Shown here one piece after another: positions 1 through 12,649 of a stretch of DNA of 64,000 bases. Below the pieces are notes generated by a model, which was not told where the DNA came from, ran no database searches, and worked only from the letters and a program-made list of their open reading frames with translations. Within the stretch, counting starts at the first letter, position 1. Each line of letters begins with the position of its first letter. The stretch comes from Acanthosoma haemorrhoidale (lineage: Eukaryota > Arthropoda > Insecta > Hemiptera > Acanthosomatidae), in NCBI GenBank assembly GCA_930367205.1, contig OV884009.1, positions 87,503,189 to 87,567,188 on the forward strand, written 5' to 3'. Position numbers and translations under genes: made by a program.

Positions 1-855
1 TTTAAAGTAACCTGAACTATCTCCACCTAAACAGGTCAGTCCTCCTTCAGTGTAACATCTTTAAGGTGTTCTTTGTGTGTGTTCCTCTGATATCTGACTG
101 TGATTTTTCCTGGGGATTTACCCTAGGGCTTATTTCTCTGTACTTTTGAAAATAACACAAACATGCTTTCAACCCTGGATTCAAATTAAAATAAAATTTA
201 CTCTATTTTAATTAAATCTAACTGTTTAAAATGTTGTTGCAAAGTTTTTGTATGTTATTTCTCAATTTGTTTGGAAAGTGTTGTTTTCAGGACTTCCCTC
301 CCCCTTTGATCTGAATGCTTCCCGTCATCATGAAACCCACCCGTTTCTCTTGCAACTTGCTAAAACTCTTAGGGTATTCCCCCTGATATAACACTTGAAC
401 AAGAAGTTTTCTTGTGTATTTAGGTCAAGGATTAAGGTTGATAAGTGACTTCCTAGAATTTCAGCGTCGTCCACCAACTACTGTGGTGATCTCAGTCAGT
501 CTTAACCCTGATTGAGGTGTTATGTCACGAATTTCCATTTAATAACCAGATAAAAATTATAATTTTAGAACAACATTTATACTCATTCTAAATAAACATT
601 AAAACTCCATATCCAAGTTTCTTTATATTTGAAACAGAAATAAATAAAAACAAAACAACGAAACTCATATATTTTAGAATCCCTGGAGCCATAGTGTTAA
701 CACTTCCTGGGAAGAAACCATTTACTAGCTAGCATGGGTTGGTAAGATCAGATCAAAGGGATTGTATTTCGGTGTCCGTTGCCGTGCTTAACCTTAATTT
801 ATAGATATCAATTATTTTATTTATGAATATTAATATTCAATTGTTTTTTCTGTAG
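1..855. other. intronic or flanking sequence with a repeat trace
   Basis: No exon was recognised. The stretch 455-490 (around cagcgtcgtccaccaacta) resembles 62,775-62,805 near the right end of the window, so part of this is an interspersed repeat. Confidence 0.4.
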
Positions 856-930
856 TTGCAAGAACAACTTAGCCAAGAATTAACTAAAGTAAAACACTTA
901 ACAAAACAAGATAATGATCAACAACATGAA
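856..930 (+). CDS. kinectin/RRBP1-like coiled-coil gene, visible exon 1
   Basis: This 75-nt exon encodes 25 residues rich in Q, E, K and L (LQEQLSQELTKVKHL at the start), a coiled-coil composition. It is preceded by a T-rich tract ending in tgtag and followed by the donor gtaagt. Both ends are phase 0. It is the first exon I can place. The gene must begin upstream of the window, because no signal anchor or start codon is seen. It is assigned to the gene because it lies on the same strand, has the same composition and is phase-compatible with the next exon. Extra exons between 931 and 2,758 cannot be excluded. Confidence 0.7.
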
Positions 931-2758
931 GTAAGTATAGCACAATGAAGGAAACTGCTAGTTGTAATATAATCAAATTACTACTCTCTTATCATTGTGA
1001 TTATTTTTAATTTTGTCTTACTAAAAGAGTCGGTGATTAACAATTCACTGAAAAAAATAAGTTAAAGGGTTCTTACAATAGCATATTTTTTAATGTCTTT
1101 TATAGCCTTTTTGACTTAATACCTTTAGGCTTACTGAAATGTAGAAGTTTGATCCATTTTTAATTTGGAACCAGTCAAACAAGATGCTAATCTACACTGG
1201 TGGGTTTCGTCCAATATAAGATGTGTTCCTTCTTACCCAGGGAATCATAGTACTGGTAAGCACAAGGAGAGCAGATGCCTATCTTACATGCTTACCTGAC
1301 TGTATTCCTAAGACAGCAATTACTGACTCTCATCATATAACTATAATTATAATAATAGTATTATATCTCCATCATCTTCTCAGGCTTATACAGCAGAATC
1401 AAACATTATTATCCATGCCGTTCTAAGCTATGAAGATATATAAGCATCTTGAACTACTTAACAAATTGCTGTACATATTTTTAGTAGAAGTAATCAGTCA
1501 AATGTTTTGTACACCAACCAACCTGATTATGGAAATTGATTATTTAATGTTTGCTCAAGAAAACCGCTTTGCCTAATGATTTTGCAACGTAAATTTAACA
1601 TAATTTGCAGGCAAGAAACAGGATTTCTTAAACCAGTGAACAAGTTCAATTATTGACCTCTATGTCATTAAAGAAGAAAATAAAGAAATTATACAGATAA
1701 ATCAATAAGTTGTTTCAAGAACACATTCTTACTACACTTTTTTCACTTCTTCTTGATTATTGACAGAGTTAATTGAACTTGATCACTTTTTCTAGAAATT
1801 CCTGTCTCCTGTTATGAGAGCTAGTTTGCCATTGTTAAGGCATAATATTAAAATATTTTCTTATTTAAATTAGAAATATGTGGTATAGCTAATAATAGTG
1901 GGACTTTAACAAAAAAATTTGTTAACATAAAATCTTATGTATAGTCCTCATTGAGAGATAATAAGGAAATGGAAGAGTCAAGATTTGAAAGATAGGAGAT
2001 TATCTGTCATAGATAAATAGATTTACACTGCTCTATGAGAAATAGAGAATAGATCAAATAGGCAGGATTTTATATTGTTTAGATAAATTGTAGTGTTACG
2101 TTATGGTGAATTTATAATTAATATGATAAAACAAAATTATTAAAGCTGATTAAATGGATAAAGTTTGATTAAACAGAGAGTCTTGGTAATGGCCATATGC
2201 CGAATATAACTTTAAAATTGAGTTCATGTCTCCCACTACCTATGGCATTGATAAGAACGGACCAATAGGGAGAGACCATGATAAGAACTTCATGGAAGTG
2301 GGGAATATAAGGTTATATACGTCTATTTTGGTAAAAGCTGCTGATGAGGAAGGAGGCCTAGATGCTTAGGAGAACATATATGCCTGAGGAGAACCCAACC
2401 TGAATTTTAATTATTAAAAGAACAGCATTATAAATAAATCGATATAATTAAATTTTTTGACACTTCAATATATTTAGAGGAGGGCTTGAATTTAAGGAGG
2501 TAATACAAGTAAACTTTCTTTTTTTTTGTGAAGATTGCAGTGGGGAAAAAGGATCCACAAAAATATTGTTGATGGGCAGAACGAGTATTACCATGCTAAG
2601 TTGGTGTTCCAGTGGAATATGCGTCAATCTCTGGGGATTCCGATGATAAATCTTATGAAGCAATACAATTTTAAAATGAATTTAATTTAAATTATTCAAT
2701 ATTGCCTACATTAGTTTTTTGAATCTTTGTTAATTAATGTATATACAATATGTTCAAG
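931..2758 (+). other. intron of the kinectin-like gene, nothing recognised
   Basis: AT-rich sequence without a coding frame, terminal repeat or recognisable transposon protein. Confidence 0.4.
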
Positions 2759-2881
2759 GTAGTAGCAGGCTTAAACAAGCAACTAAGCTTATTAAATGCT
2801 CAGTTAAATGCTGTTGAAAATGATAACATAACACTTAAATCAGCAGTTGAAAACTTAGAAGAAGAATTGAAATCTCATAAG
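2759..2881 (+). CDS. kinectin/RRBP1-like gene, visible exon 2 (ends at a probable GC donor)
   Basis: This 123-nt exon, phase 0 at both ends, encodes 41 residues with clear heptad leucines (KQLSLLNAQLNAVENDN, then ENLEEELKSHK). The acceptor is ttcaag. To keep the next exon open, this exon must end at AAG and use a GC donor (AAG followed by gcaggt). The GT four bases further on would put a stop in the next exon if the usual acceptor is used. The predicted protein is an alpha-helical rod segment. Confidence 0.7.
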
Positions 2882-2968
2882 GCAGGTTTAGTTTAAGATT
2901 ATATTTACAATAGCTCAAATAAATGTCTGCATTATTTAGTAATTTTTCTGTGTTTTTAACTACTACAG

Positions 2969-3025
2969 GACTGTCAAGACAGAATTAGAGACTCAGAAAA
3001 ATCTGTGAATCTGATGAAAGACCAG
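2969..3025 (+). CDS. kinectin/RRBP1-like gene, visible exon 3
   Basis: A small 57-nt exon, phase 0 at both ends, encodes 19 charged residues (DCQDRIRDSEKSVNLMKDQ). The acceptor tactacag follows a pyrimidine-rich stretch and the donor is gtaaat. It is short but open only in the frame that continues the coiled coil. A weaker acceptor ten bases inside (gtcaag) would also stay in frame with a GT donor at 2,886, so the exact junction is uncertain by a few residues. Confidence 0.65.
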
Positions 3026-3174
3026 GTAAATTACTTGAATAGCACAATTATGTTTTGTTGTTACATCAAAGCTTTTTTCCTTCCTTTGTATTTTTTATTA
3101 GCAAGCAGACAGGCTAAGACCGTGCTTTGAGTGTTAACAATTTATATTTTGTTATTAAAATTATAAGTTAACAC

Positions 3175-3289
3175 TTATTATTATTCCTTGTTAATGAAGA
3201 TACACAGATTGTTGTTAGTTGTTGACCCCATTATTATTTATTATTCCTTGTTAATGAAGATATACATATTGTTGTTAGTTGTTGACCCC
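3175..3289. repeat. 60-bp tandem duplication
   Basis: A 60-base unit beginning near ttattccttgttaatgaaga occurs twice head to tail, at about 3,181 and 3,241, with only a few mismatches. The low divergence suggests a fairly recent duplication within the intron. Confidence 0.85.
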
Positions 3290-4139
3290 GAAAGGAGAGG
3301 CTCTACTTTAAAACTGGTGCAGGGAAATTGTTTTTATCCGTCTATGTGTTCTATCATTCTGATCGTAAAAAATTGATCTAAATTTCAAAGGTATTCATTA
3401 CATCCTTAATTATGCTGTGTGTGTTTTGGTTACAATATAATTGCAGTAAAAAATAAAGAAATAAAAATGAAGTAAAAGTTGATCCCAGTTCCTAACTTGT
3501 ATTATTTCTTATTTCACAAGTCACAGCTCAGAAATTACTTAAGATCAAGAATTGTATAGTGTATGAAACTATTAAAACCTCATATTACACCAGTGGGGCT
3601 GACTTTTAGATTTTTTTTTTCTTTGTACCATACTGTTATCTTCCACAGCAAAGCCGCAAATGTTTTGTTTCAGATTGATACAGATCATACAGATTCCCCA
3701 CTTTTAAAAAAACTTCTTTGTTTAATAAGCTTTTAGTCCATGTAAATGTAAAGTTGAGGTCAGTTACAGAATAAGCTGAGCTTTGCCTCCTGTTTTGTAA
3801 AACTCCTCAAAGTACCAGTGTTTTCAGCAAAAATAATTACAATAAATTATTAAAAAAGCTTTTTTTTCTGTGACCTGGGATATATCATAATAAATTAATT
3901 ATTAAAATACACTTTTATTCGTATAAAATATTTAATGTAGGTTTCGATCCATGGTCCACTGTTTTCATAATTTTTAAGAAGTCAAAGTTGAGGTGTAGGA
4001 TTTTTTTTTACAACCATTCCTCATCATTAAAGTGGTGGTTAGGTATCAACTAACAGGCTGAAAGATGGCTAACGACTGGATCGCAATAGACTATATTTTA
4101 AATATTATTTTATTTTATATTAGAATCAAAATTTGGTTG

Positions 4140-4290
4140 CTTCCCCCCCCTCCATTAATTATTAGCCTAAAAACAATCATCTGCACAGGGCTGGGGCTCG
4201 ATCCCACTTCCTCCCTAGTCTCTGATTGGATATTCTTCCTTTGAGCTATCCTTGCACAGACTGTTAATACTAACTCTCTTTCGCTAGACT
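4140..4290 (-). repeat. tRNA-derived SINE copy
   Basis: Read on the minus strand, tagctcaaaggaagaa resembles an A box and gggatcgagcccc a pol III B box about 30 bases later, followed by a T-rich body ending in ggctaataatt. The same body occurs near 19,990-20,045 and 4,585-4,610, so this is a family. Confidence 0.6.
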
Positions 4291-4539
4291 TTTAAAAATA
4301 GTGGACTCAATACCGCAACTAAAAATTAATAATATAAAAATGACATAAATGTGAAATATATAATATTATACTTGTAAAGCTAGCAAAGTAACTATCTGAA
4401 AAGTTAAATTAATGGACATGATTTATCTCCTCAGTCTGAACCCACCCCACCAATCAATGGTGTGAACTTAAGGTCGAGAGCCTAACCAAAGAATTAATAT
4501 TTACAGTCGTTCACGCTGGGATAGAATAACCATACCGCA

Positions 4540-4612
4540 GATTGGAAAGGTTTGTGGCCCGCCCAGCACTGTCAAGATATTTTTTCTTTGGCTAATCATT
4601 ATTTAAAATCGT
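4540..4612 (+). repeat. SINE body fragment
   Basis: The stretch from ctgtcaagatattttttc through ggctaatcattatt matches the 3' body of the tRNA-like repeats at 4,140, 19,905 and 40,380. It lies next to the oppositely oriented copy at 4,140-4,290. Confidence 0.45.
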
Positions 4613-4894
4613 GGAGTCAATAACACATCTAAAAATTAATACTCCAGTAATCAATGCATTTTTCAGTTGATGGATATGATGTACCCAGTTGTTGGGTAGA
4701 TTTTTATATCTTACACTTCTGTATGTTCATCAAAACAGACTGACTACAGAGTGGTCTAATATAATAGTGGTTTATTTTTATAATTGATGTTTGTTAGTGA
4801 TTATATTTATTTTTTACAATATAGTACTTGAACATTATTTATATTTTCAATTACTTGAACTGATAGAATTTATTTGAAATGATTTTTGTTTCAG

Positions 4895-5020
4895 GTAAAA
4901 CAAAATGAAAAATTGTTTAATGAAACAAAGCAGCAGGTGGATTCCTTGAACTCAGTTCTAGAAACAGTAAAATTGGAAAATGAAGATCTAAGAAAAGATA
5001 GAGAACAACTAATTAATGAG
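4895..5020 (+). CDS. kinectin/RRBP1-like gene, visible exon 4
   Basis: This 126-nt exon, phase 0 at both ends, encodes 42 residues of uninterrupted helix-forming sequence, for example VDSLNSVLETVKLENEDLRK. A strong acceptor (gatttttgtttcag) and donor (GAG before gtaaag) flank it. There is no proline or glycine and leucines fall at heptad-like spacing. It continues the rod of the protein. Confidence 0.75.
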
Positions 5021-5873
5021 GTAAAGATACAGACAAAGAACAGAGAGTTAGATAAAAAATAAATTAAACAATTTTGTGAAATAATTGATGAATAAAGTTG
5101 AAATATTTATTGGAATTATAATTATTTAGAAATTAAATTTAAAAAAAAAATAAAAAATTAGGTGAGTATGATTTAACACTCAATTAGAGATTTTGTTATG
5201 GCTATTAAAATAAATTTATAGAAGATAGTTTTAATGACTTTATAATTATAGTATACCAAAGTCCTGATACATATTACACACTATTAATCAGTACTTGATA
5301 CCCTTCTCAGTGCAGTAGGAAAATATTTATTTTTTATTACCAAGTAATTGATTAAATAATGACCCTTCATTATTTTTCATGGGGTGTGTTTTATTTTTAG
5401 CATCGTAAGGGCTTCAAGTGCAACTACTATGTATGTCATGCCTTTATATCTAACATGTAGTGAATTAAATTTAATGATGTCAAGATCTATTATTTGATAC
5501 CCAGCTCAATATGATACAAAACTTAATTATTACCTACTTGTTAATTTTTTAATGACACTTATGTTTTATAGAGATGGGATTATTTTTTGTGTAGTTGCAA
5601 CATTTACTTTAGCTCCTTTTCTAATTGGCCTTTCCTTATTCTTTCCTTTTGCTACCCATTTTGCTTATGTCTCCAAACATTTGGTTATTTTTATAATGTT
5701 AGATTCTAGTTTTTCTAATTTTAGTTTCTAGTTCTTATTTAATTTTGGCCTATACTATATTCTGTTGATACTCAAATTATTTTATATTACTTCCTACTAC
5801 AGTATGTAAGTTCTACCAGACTATATACTTAGTCTTCTCATTTTTAGCTATCTTTCTTGTGACTATTTTCAAG

Positions 5874-6194
5874 CTATTTACTTCTTGCTTTCTTGTATTC
5901 CCATTCCCGATGTTCCCTTTGATCCTTTTTTATATAATTTATATATATAATTCCAATTAATATAGACGATAGTACTATAGTAATAATAATAATTCTCAGC
6001 CAAAAGGACATTAATTTGCACATGCTGAAAACAAGTTTTCCTTTAAATCTCTTCAGAATCTCATCTAAAATTGCTTGTATGAAGTACGACCATTTGCAGC
6101 TGCACCTGATTGCCGCACCCAATTTAATCTCCTCTAAAAACTCTCCCATGGTAGTTAATTTTAATTTGACAAATCTTCCATATGATCTTAACAT
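5874..6194 (-). other. 106-codon open frame with a C-terminal membrane segment, origin unknown
   Basis: The minus-strand frame encodes an amphipathic, cysteine-containing N-terminal part and then a strongly hydrophobic stretch (WLRIIIITIVLSSILIGII) and a basic tail. The layout resembles the end of an envelope-type membrane protein. I recognise no family, and AT-rich DNA yields such frames by chance. It lies inside an intron next to LINE fragments. Confidence 0.25.
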
Positions 6195-6199
6195 CTTCC

Positions 6200-6430
6200 C
6201 TAACTCTTAATTCTCCTTCTTTTAATTTAATAATCTCTTACATACTGTACTGTTTTCTGACCTAATCGCCTCCTTTCCTAGGAGGCCCTAGGCTGATAGC
6301 CCCCACTAAGCTGATCAAACCGAGCATCCCGACTATAGTTCCTTCCCTGCTTCACATATACAACTTATCTTTGCAAGATTTTCTACATCCTGGTCCAGTG
6401 TTAAAATATTGCATGACATGAAAATGTTGC
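6200..6430 (+). mobile_element. jockey-type LINE fragment (RT domain)
   Basis: One frame reads APTKLIKPSIPTIVPSLLHI followed by YNLSLQDFLHPGPV, the RT segment that precedes the conserved WK motif in jockey-clade LINEs. The parallel stretch at 15,300-15,400 is clearly related. Stops and frameshifts surround it. Confidence 0.55.
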
Positions 6431-6581
6431 AACCACTATCTTAGAATTTAACATTACCTGTTAGTAGGATAGGATTTAACTCATGTTCAAAATCTATATT
6501 CATCTTCTGTTTGCCTTTAAAGTTTTATGTATATTTTTTTCGATACTTTTCAATTAAAAATAATATTTAACTTTTTTTTAG

Positions 6582-6721
6582 ATATCACTGTGTCGCTGTG
6601 AAATTAAAAGTTTGAAAGGAGAAGTTGATTCAAAAGCAATGGAATTAGTGGAACTTCAAAAGGTTCAGAATAATGGAAATGTTTTTGATGAAAAACATGA
6701 TCCTTTAAAATATGAATATTT
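6582..6721 (+). CDS. kinectin/RRBP1-like gene, visible exon 5
   Basis: This 140-nt exon starts in phase 0 and ends after two bases of a leucine codon. The long T-run acceptor (aactttttttttag type) and perfect donor gtaagt make it convincing. It encodes about 46 residues starting ISLCRCEIKSLKGEV and ending near HDPLKYEY. The split codon is completed by the first base of the exon at 13,324, which shows the two belong together across a 6.6-kb intron. Confidence 0.78.
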
Positions 6722-7324
6722 GTAAGTTTTAAATCAATTTTTGTCTATTTGAAATAAAATATATCAGATACATACATTGAACCTGGACTTCAGAGAGGTT
6801 TCAAAAGGAGCAGTAATAAAAATATAGGGGTTAAAAAAAAAGGGCTGACGGGCCCAATTGTGGTTCTATCCAGGGATCCCCACAGTTTTATCTGTCTATT
6901 GCACATATATATTCAGCAAAACAACCTGTCAGTGAATCTAAGCCTCCTCTAACAAGCCTGGGGTAGACCAGCAAGAACTATTTTGTCATCTATGGAATCT
7001 CACTGTCAATTCTGCTTATAACTTGATCTTCTCATCACAGTATTCCTATCTTTATGAACTTCACTGCTTTCAAGTCATCACATCATCATCACAAAGAAAA
7101 TGTCCAACTGACTAGGTCTGAAAATCTCACTGAGGATGTTTCAAACACTAGTGGTTGTTAACACGACAGTGGTTTTGACAGGCAATTGATCCCATTAATG
7201 TCTTCACTTTGACCATATGGATGAACTTTCTTAGAATAATCATATTTTCCAAAGAGTGATATAATTAAAAATCCACCAGTTGGTCTAATTCCCTGTTATT
7301 TTTCAAAAATTCTTAAAAGGTCCT

Positions 7325-8180
7325 TCTAAAGCCCGCCTGATCTCTCGCTTTCTGCCTGAATGTTTGTCTCGACATTGACCGGAAGACATGGGAAATGTCC
7401 TCCTGAGGAATGTTCTCCCATTCTTCCAATAATGCGTTTTTAAGTTCAAGAAGTGTGGTTGGTGCATGATTCCGAGCTCTGATACGCCACTCGTGCTCTA
7501 TCCAATTGAGGTCCAGACTTCTTGCAGGAAGGGGCAGAAGATTAATTATATATTTAAAGCAGCTGTATCTGGTCTTGTGTTGTCTTGGAGATAAAGAAAA
7601 TTTTCACCAATAGATGGTGCATATGGCATTACACATTGTTCCAGGATGTCCGTCACATACCACTCTTCAGTCAGTGAGCCAACGTTTACTATATGCAGCT
7701 CTGTGTGGGCTTCCAAACTTGCGCTAGCCCATACCATTACAGTCACCTCCAAACGCTACTCTTGGAGAAATGTTGTCAGCAGGAAACGCTCTCTAGGTCA
7801 TCTTAGCACCCTTGTCCAACCCACTGGAGAATGTTAGGCAAACCTTGACTCATCACTGAACAAAATCACTCTCCAGTCAGCGATTGTCTAATTTGCATAC
7901 TTCTGTGAATATTCAAATCTGGCTACTCGATGCTGTCTGGTGAGAAGTGGACTAGTTGCAGGGCATGTGCAGGTCAGATTCGCTTCGTGGGGGCGTCGTC
8001 TTATTGTTAAGTCTGAAACCAACACATTTCTGTCCGAATGAAGTTTATTTTGAAGCTGAAGACTTATCTGGAACCTCTGTCTTAAGGCTTCTAAGAGTGC
8101 TAGTGCTTCTAACTGTGATTTCTTCAGACCTATTGATATGAAAGCTCCAGAAAACTCAAACTCAAAAAGAACTTTCAAAA
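7325..8180 (-). pseudogene. Tc1-like transposase remnant (DD34E)
   Basis: Minus-strand frames give the Tc1 signatures in order. They are an RRRPHEA-like segment and PLLTRQHRVARFEYSQKYAN; then SDESRF with the first catalytic D (near 7,850); VTVMVWASASLEAHTEL; GENFLYLQDNTRPDTA with the second D; and LDLNWIEHEW with the catalytic E (near 7,500). The C-terminal LKTH...RDKH region follows. Stops and frameshifts break the frame several times and the N-terminal helix-turn-helix half is poorly preserved. No terminal inverted repeats were found, so the copy is truncated or decayed. It lies in the intron between exons 5 and 6 of the kinectin-like gene, antisense to it. Confidence 0.8.
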
Positions 8181-8259
8181 AACAATGGAAAAATGAAAAA
8201 AAAATTAATCACTTAATTACTGAAAGGGACACAATAAGACACAGTTGGAAGTGTACCTC

Positions 8260-11200
8260 ATACTGAGCCATTCATTGATTCTCTCAACAAAGATTATATT
8301 AGAGGATTATCTCTAATCCTGACTCCATTAATACTAATAATAGTGCTGGCTAGAGCAATTCCATTTAATTCTAATGAGGATGTAAAGAAACGAAGATAAA
8401 ATACAAAGTGAAGTGCAATTTTGTCCAGGAGTTTATTATAGAAACTTCAAAGTAAAAGCATTCCATTAAGTTAATTTTGTGATGGTTGACTTAAGTTTGA
8501 ATATGTTGGTTATTGATGGATTAGTTATTTACAACATTATAGTTATGTTGGAATTCAATGTTTTATTTTATGCTTCTTAATTTTAATTAAATTTATTTGC
8601 TATAAACTTACTTTTACTACTTCCATGTAAATTGATGAGACGCAATGAATACGTTCTGGCAAACATTAATGGGTTGAACAACACTGCATAGCTGCACTGG
8701 CAGTTGCTATAGCATAAGAGAAAACAATTCCATGTAAAATGTACTGTACTATCGAGAATTCAAAGGTCAAGACAAAGTCAGACAGGAGCATGTTCAACCT
8801 TAAAAGCATACACAAAAGTTGTTTTTAGAATGTCTGACCCAGTGGATTCCTTCAAACCCACATAGGTGTTTTGTTACAAAAAATAATGGAACTTAAATCA
8901 ACTGATCACTTGCTTGCTATATATTGCTATATATACTCATTATCCTCCTCATTAGATATACGTTCCAACATCTTAATACTTCCACTTTTGGAATAAGTCC
9001 CAGAGAAATCTTTATGGAATAGCTGTGTAAGTGTTATATTACTCTTCAAGGTAAACACTATTGAATATTATTAAAAACTTTATTTTCTTGACTTTTTTTG
9101 TCAATATTAGATAAAAAAAAAAAAATCAGTTGGAAATGTGTAGTATGTTAGGGATTGTGTTCACTTTTTGGCACAAAATGACAGTATAGCCTTAGAGTGG
9201 ACTGGAGGATTGTTTAGATGATGGAATCTCTAGTTTATGTTGATCTTTGTGTGTCTTGGTGAAGTTTTTACTGAGTTTAGCTCTCAGTTTTACTTAGTAT
9301 CAGTAAGTCACTCATCCCAAAACAACAAAAAATCATTCAGTCATACCTTCAGAAAATAAATACAGCTTAGAAATTAACCATTGCAGATTGTTTGAAGATC
9401 CTATGTGACCAAGACCAAATGCAGTGTGTTAATATCCACATTAGTTATTTTTAAAAAAAGTTGTCCACAATATCCCTCTTTACAAAATATCTTTATTCAC
9501 TACTCATCTCTTCTGGTAATGTTTCAGACTTAATTAGCCTATTTTCAGGCAACATTTACACAACTAGATGATAAAAATCTGGTTATAATCTCAAGAAATA
9601 AATAACTCTTTTTTTTCATTTTAAAACAATATTTCACCAAATGTAAAACAATTGTTTAATACTCACATATTGTATCACTTCAAATTAATTAATACTAAAA
9701 AAGATAAAGAAATGAACATTACCATTAATATTTCCTGGCTTGGATATTGTCAAGATATTTGGAATAGTCCATGGATTAAATTGTAGCTAGAGGTTACTTT
9801 TTCTTATCAGAGTTCTGTTTCTTATGTACACAATGTTATGTCTGACTGTTGTTTGGTTATTTTTTTAACGCACCGCATACAATGGCATCGTTTGATAGGA
9901 ATTTTTTTTTAACTCCATGAGACTACATATTTTTCTTCTTGGTTTTTATTATCACTTTTTTTATCAGTCCAGTAATCCCTTAACATTTGCAAACTAGCAC
10001 ATGTGACCAATTGACCTTGATGATTATAGGATTTCCTAATTCACCATTTTTTTTCTCATTAATTTATTCCCCCAGCACTCTGTATTCATAGATTTTTTGT
10101 GATAAATAATTTTCTGCGGATGATCATTATTTATTCGAAGAACCATTATCCTCCTCTTCTTTTTTTCACTATAAACAATGTTCCATTTGAAATAATTAAT
10201 TAATTAATTAAGGTAGTAACTTGATAATAGAATAGTTTGTTAGAAAAGAAAAGGGGTTAGTACATAAAATAAACACAGCTACAGTTATTATCCCTGCCCT
10301 GTCTTTCTAATCCGAATGTTTTTTTGGTTTTTTTTTCTGAGTACTAGCACATAGTCAAGGACAGTGTGTAAACAAGTGCTAACACTTAAAATTAAACTGA
10401 TACCAAAACAACTTTATTATGATAAAATTACAATCTGCGTCATTGGGCAATAAGTAATTGTGATAAATGATCTCATTCATACCATATTTAAAATTTTCAT
10501 TCACTCGATCATTCATACAGTATTTTCAAACAGCCCAGAGACCTCCCTCACGTGCGAAGGAGTAAGCGGAGTCCTGGGAAGTCCCCCACACTCCTCCGTC
10601 AGCCGTGTCACTGGATAAGAGCTAGCGGAGGCTGACCAAAAGCGTGAGAGCCACTGACGCTCAGGACATGATTGGAGAAACTGACCATTGCCTGGACTCC
10701 CACTGTCACGTATTTATAGCAGGTCACAAGGCCACTGCCATATTAGTCTCCGAGGAAGATTATAGGGATGAGTGGTGCAGTGCAATGACTGTGCTAGGGG
10801 ATTAGGGTGGTTGGATAGGTTATTATGGAATTTTATGAACCTATGGTGAATAGGACTATAATGAAATGTTTCCAGAGGAGAGGGAAGTGGGTCGTTTTGA
10901 TAATGCAATTATATATGTAGGTTAGGAAGATTATGGCTTTAGGAGGAAGTTGTTGGAGAATTCGAGGAGTAAAACCATATCTGGGAGATTTTCGGTAAGG
11001 TAATTTTTTCAGAAGATATTTGACCTCAGAGGGGTTAACTGCTTTTGGTAGAAGTGCGAGAGGGATAGGTGAAACACTTAAAGTTAAATTATAAATAATA
11101 AATAGAATTGTAAGTGGTAAATCCTAGGCGCTGGACAGATTGGATGGACAGCCACTGAATCAACTATTGATTATATTAAGAAGTACGAATAAAATTCCTA

Positions 11201-12640
11201 AATATAATTTAATCTTTCAATTTTATTAGTAAATTTTGAGACCAGAAAAATTATGCAACTTACATACTAATAACTAACTATATAGTAACCATAATTTTCT
11301 TATAGAGGTTATTAAACTTTTGACACATCATACTCATTATTGAAAATAACGTAAGAAACAGAATGAATAAGAGACCATTGAAGAATGTGTCGCTTACACA
11401 TTCAGATTGGAAACAAAGCTAGATATAATGTGAAATGAGGAAATAATGCCAGAAATAGATTGTTGGTCCAGTTTCATACAGCCCAGTTCTATGCAGAAAA
11501 GCAGTTTGACATAGTTGTTAAGTTTAGTACTTCAGGTTATTGAAGTTCATTATTGTTTAAATCCTGAAATGTAAAGTTTCCAGAAGTTCATGATATAATA
11601 TAAGGATTAGAGAACCTTAAAATAAGCTTTATTGACATCATGAAAAACAAACACATCTCTAATTGAATTTTATTTGAACCAACTATTACATACTCTTCTA
11701 AGAGAACTTGTCTTTGTAATAAAATTTCATTTGCATATAATTTGAATGCATTGCATCAATTCGATGGTGAGTTCTGGCCTCCTTCAATATGTTTTGTTAA
11801 TTGTCTTGGTTCTGTGCAGCAAACATGTAATATACTCAGATGAGCATTTCCTCATCAAATCATGACTATTTCGGTGGTCTGGTCTCCCATCTCAATATCT
11901 CTGACCTCATTAATCTGATCACAGATCGGTTCTACATTCACTGTTTGTTTGTCAGGTGCCTACCTATGAAGTATCATTTGTAATTGAATATCGAGGAATA
12001 AGTATTAAACAAAAAGAGCCTACATATTTAGAAATGCAGTTTGATAAAAGGCTGTAATTGGTGAAACAATCAGGGTGATCGCAAATTAGGCAAAGAAACA
12101 AATTAACCCTTTGAAGAAGTCTACTGTAATTAAGAGGGGCCCCAATAATCACTTCTTGAATCCAACCTAAAAGTAGAACATTAGACGTTTAGTGGAAATG
12201 GACAAGAACTCATTTATAATGCTTTCAAGGCAACAACTAACTTCATTGATAATGCTTAAAACGCTTAGGATTGTCACAGGAGAATCTAAATATTCACCTA
12301 TATGTGTCTTTAGGGTTGTAACAATAGGGAAGGTTGATCCCCTCTAATTCATAAAAAAAAGTATCATGTAAGATTTACAAACCTATTTGGAATTAAGTAC
12401 ATTGTATTACATTATAAATATTACTGACTTAAGTGTTAATGTAGGGTTGCAGGCCTCTTTGGAAATTTGATAGATAACAGATATGCTAAAATAGGATGCT
12501 CAGGGAACGACCAGCTCTTTCTGTGTCTTTCCAAAAGTCCAAACTTATTCAGACTTTGTCCAATATAAAATCAGAAGATTAGTCTGAGAAGATGGAAAGA
12601 ATGGGAAACAGAACAGATAGTTGATAAAGATCCCAACCTT
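8260..12640. other. long intronic stretch, no recognised element
   Basis: No coding frame or terminal repeat was recognised. A locally GC-richer segment at about 10,530-10,760 (ccctcacgtgcgaaggag, and tatttatagcaggtc) looks like part of an unidentified repeat or LTR. Short ATTA repeats occur near 10,195. Confidence 0.35.
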
Positions 12641-12649
12641 CCTTCCATA

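Noticed and set aside
3175..3289. CRISPR-like repeats
   Set aside because: Only two adjacent copies without spacers, in a eukaryotic intron.
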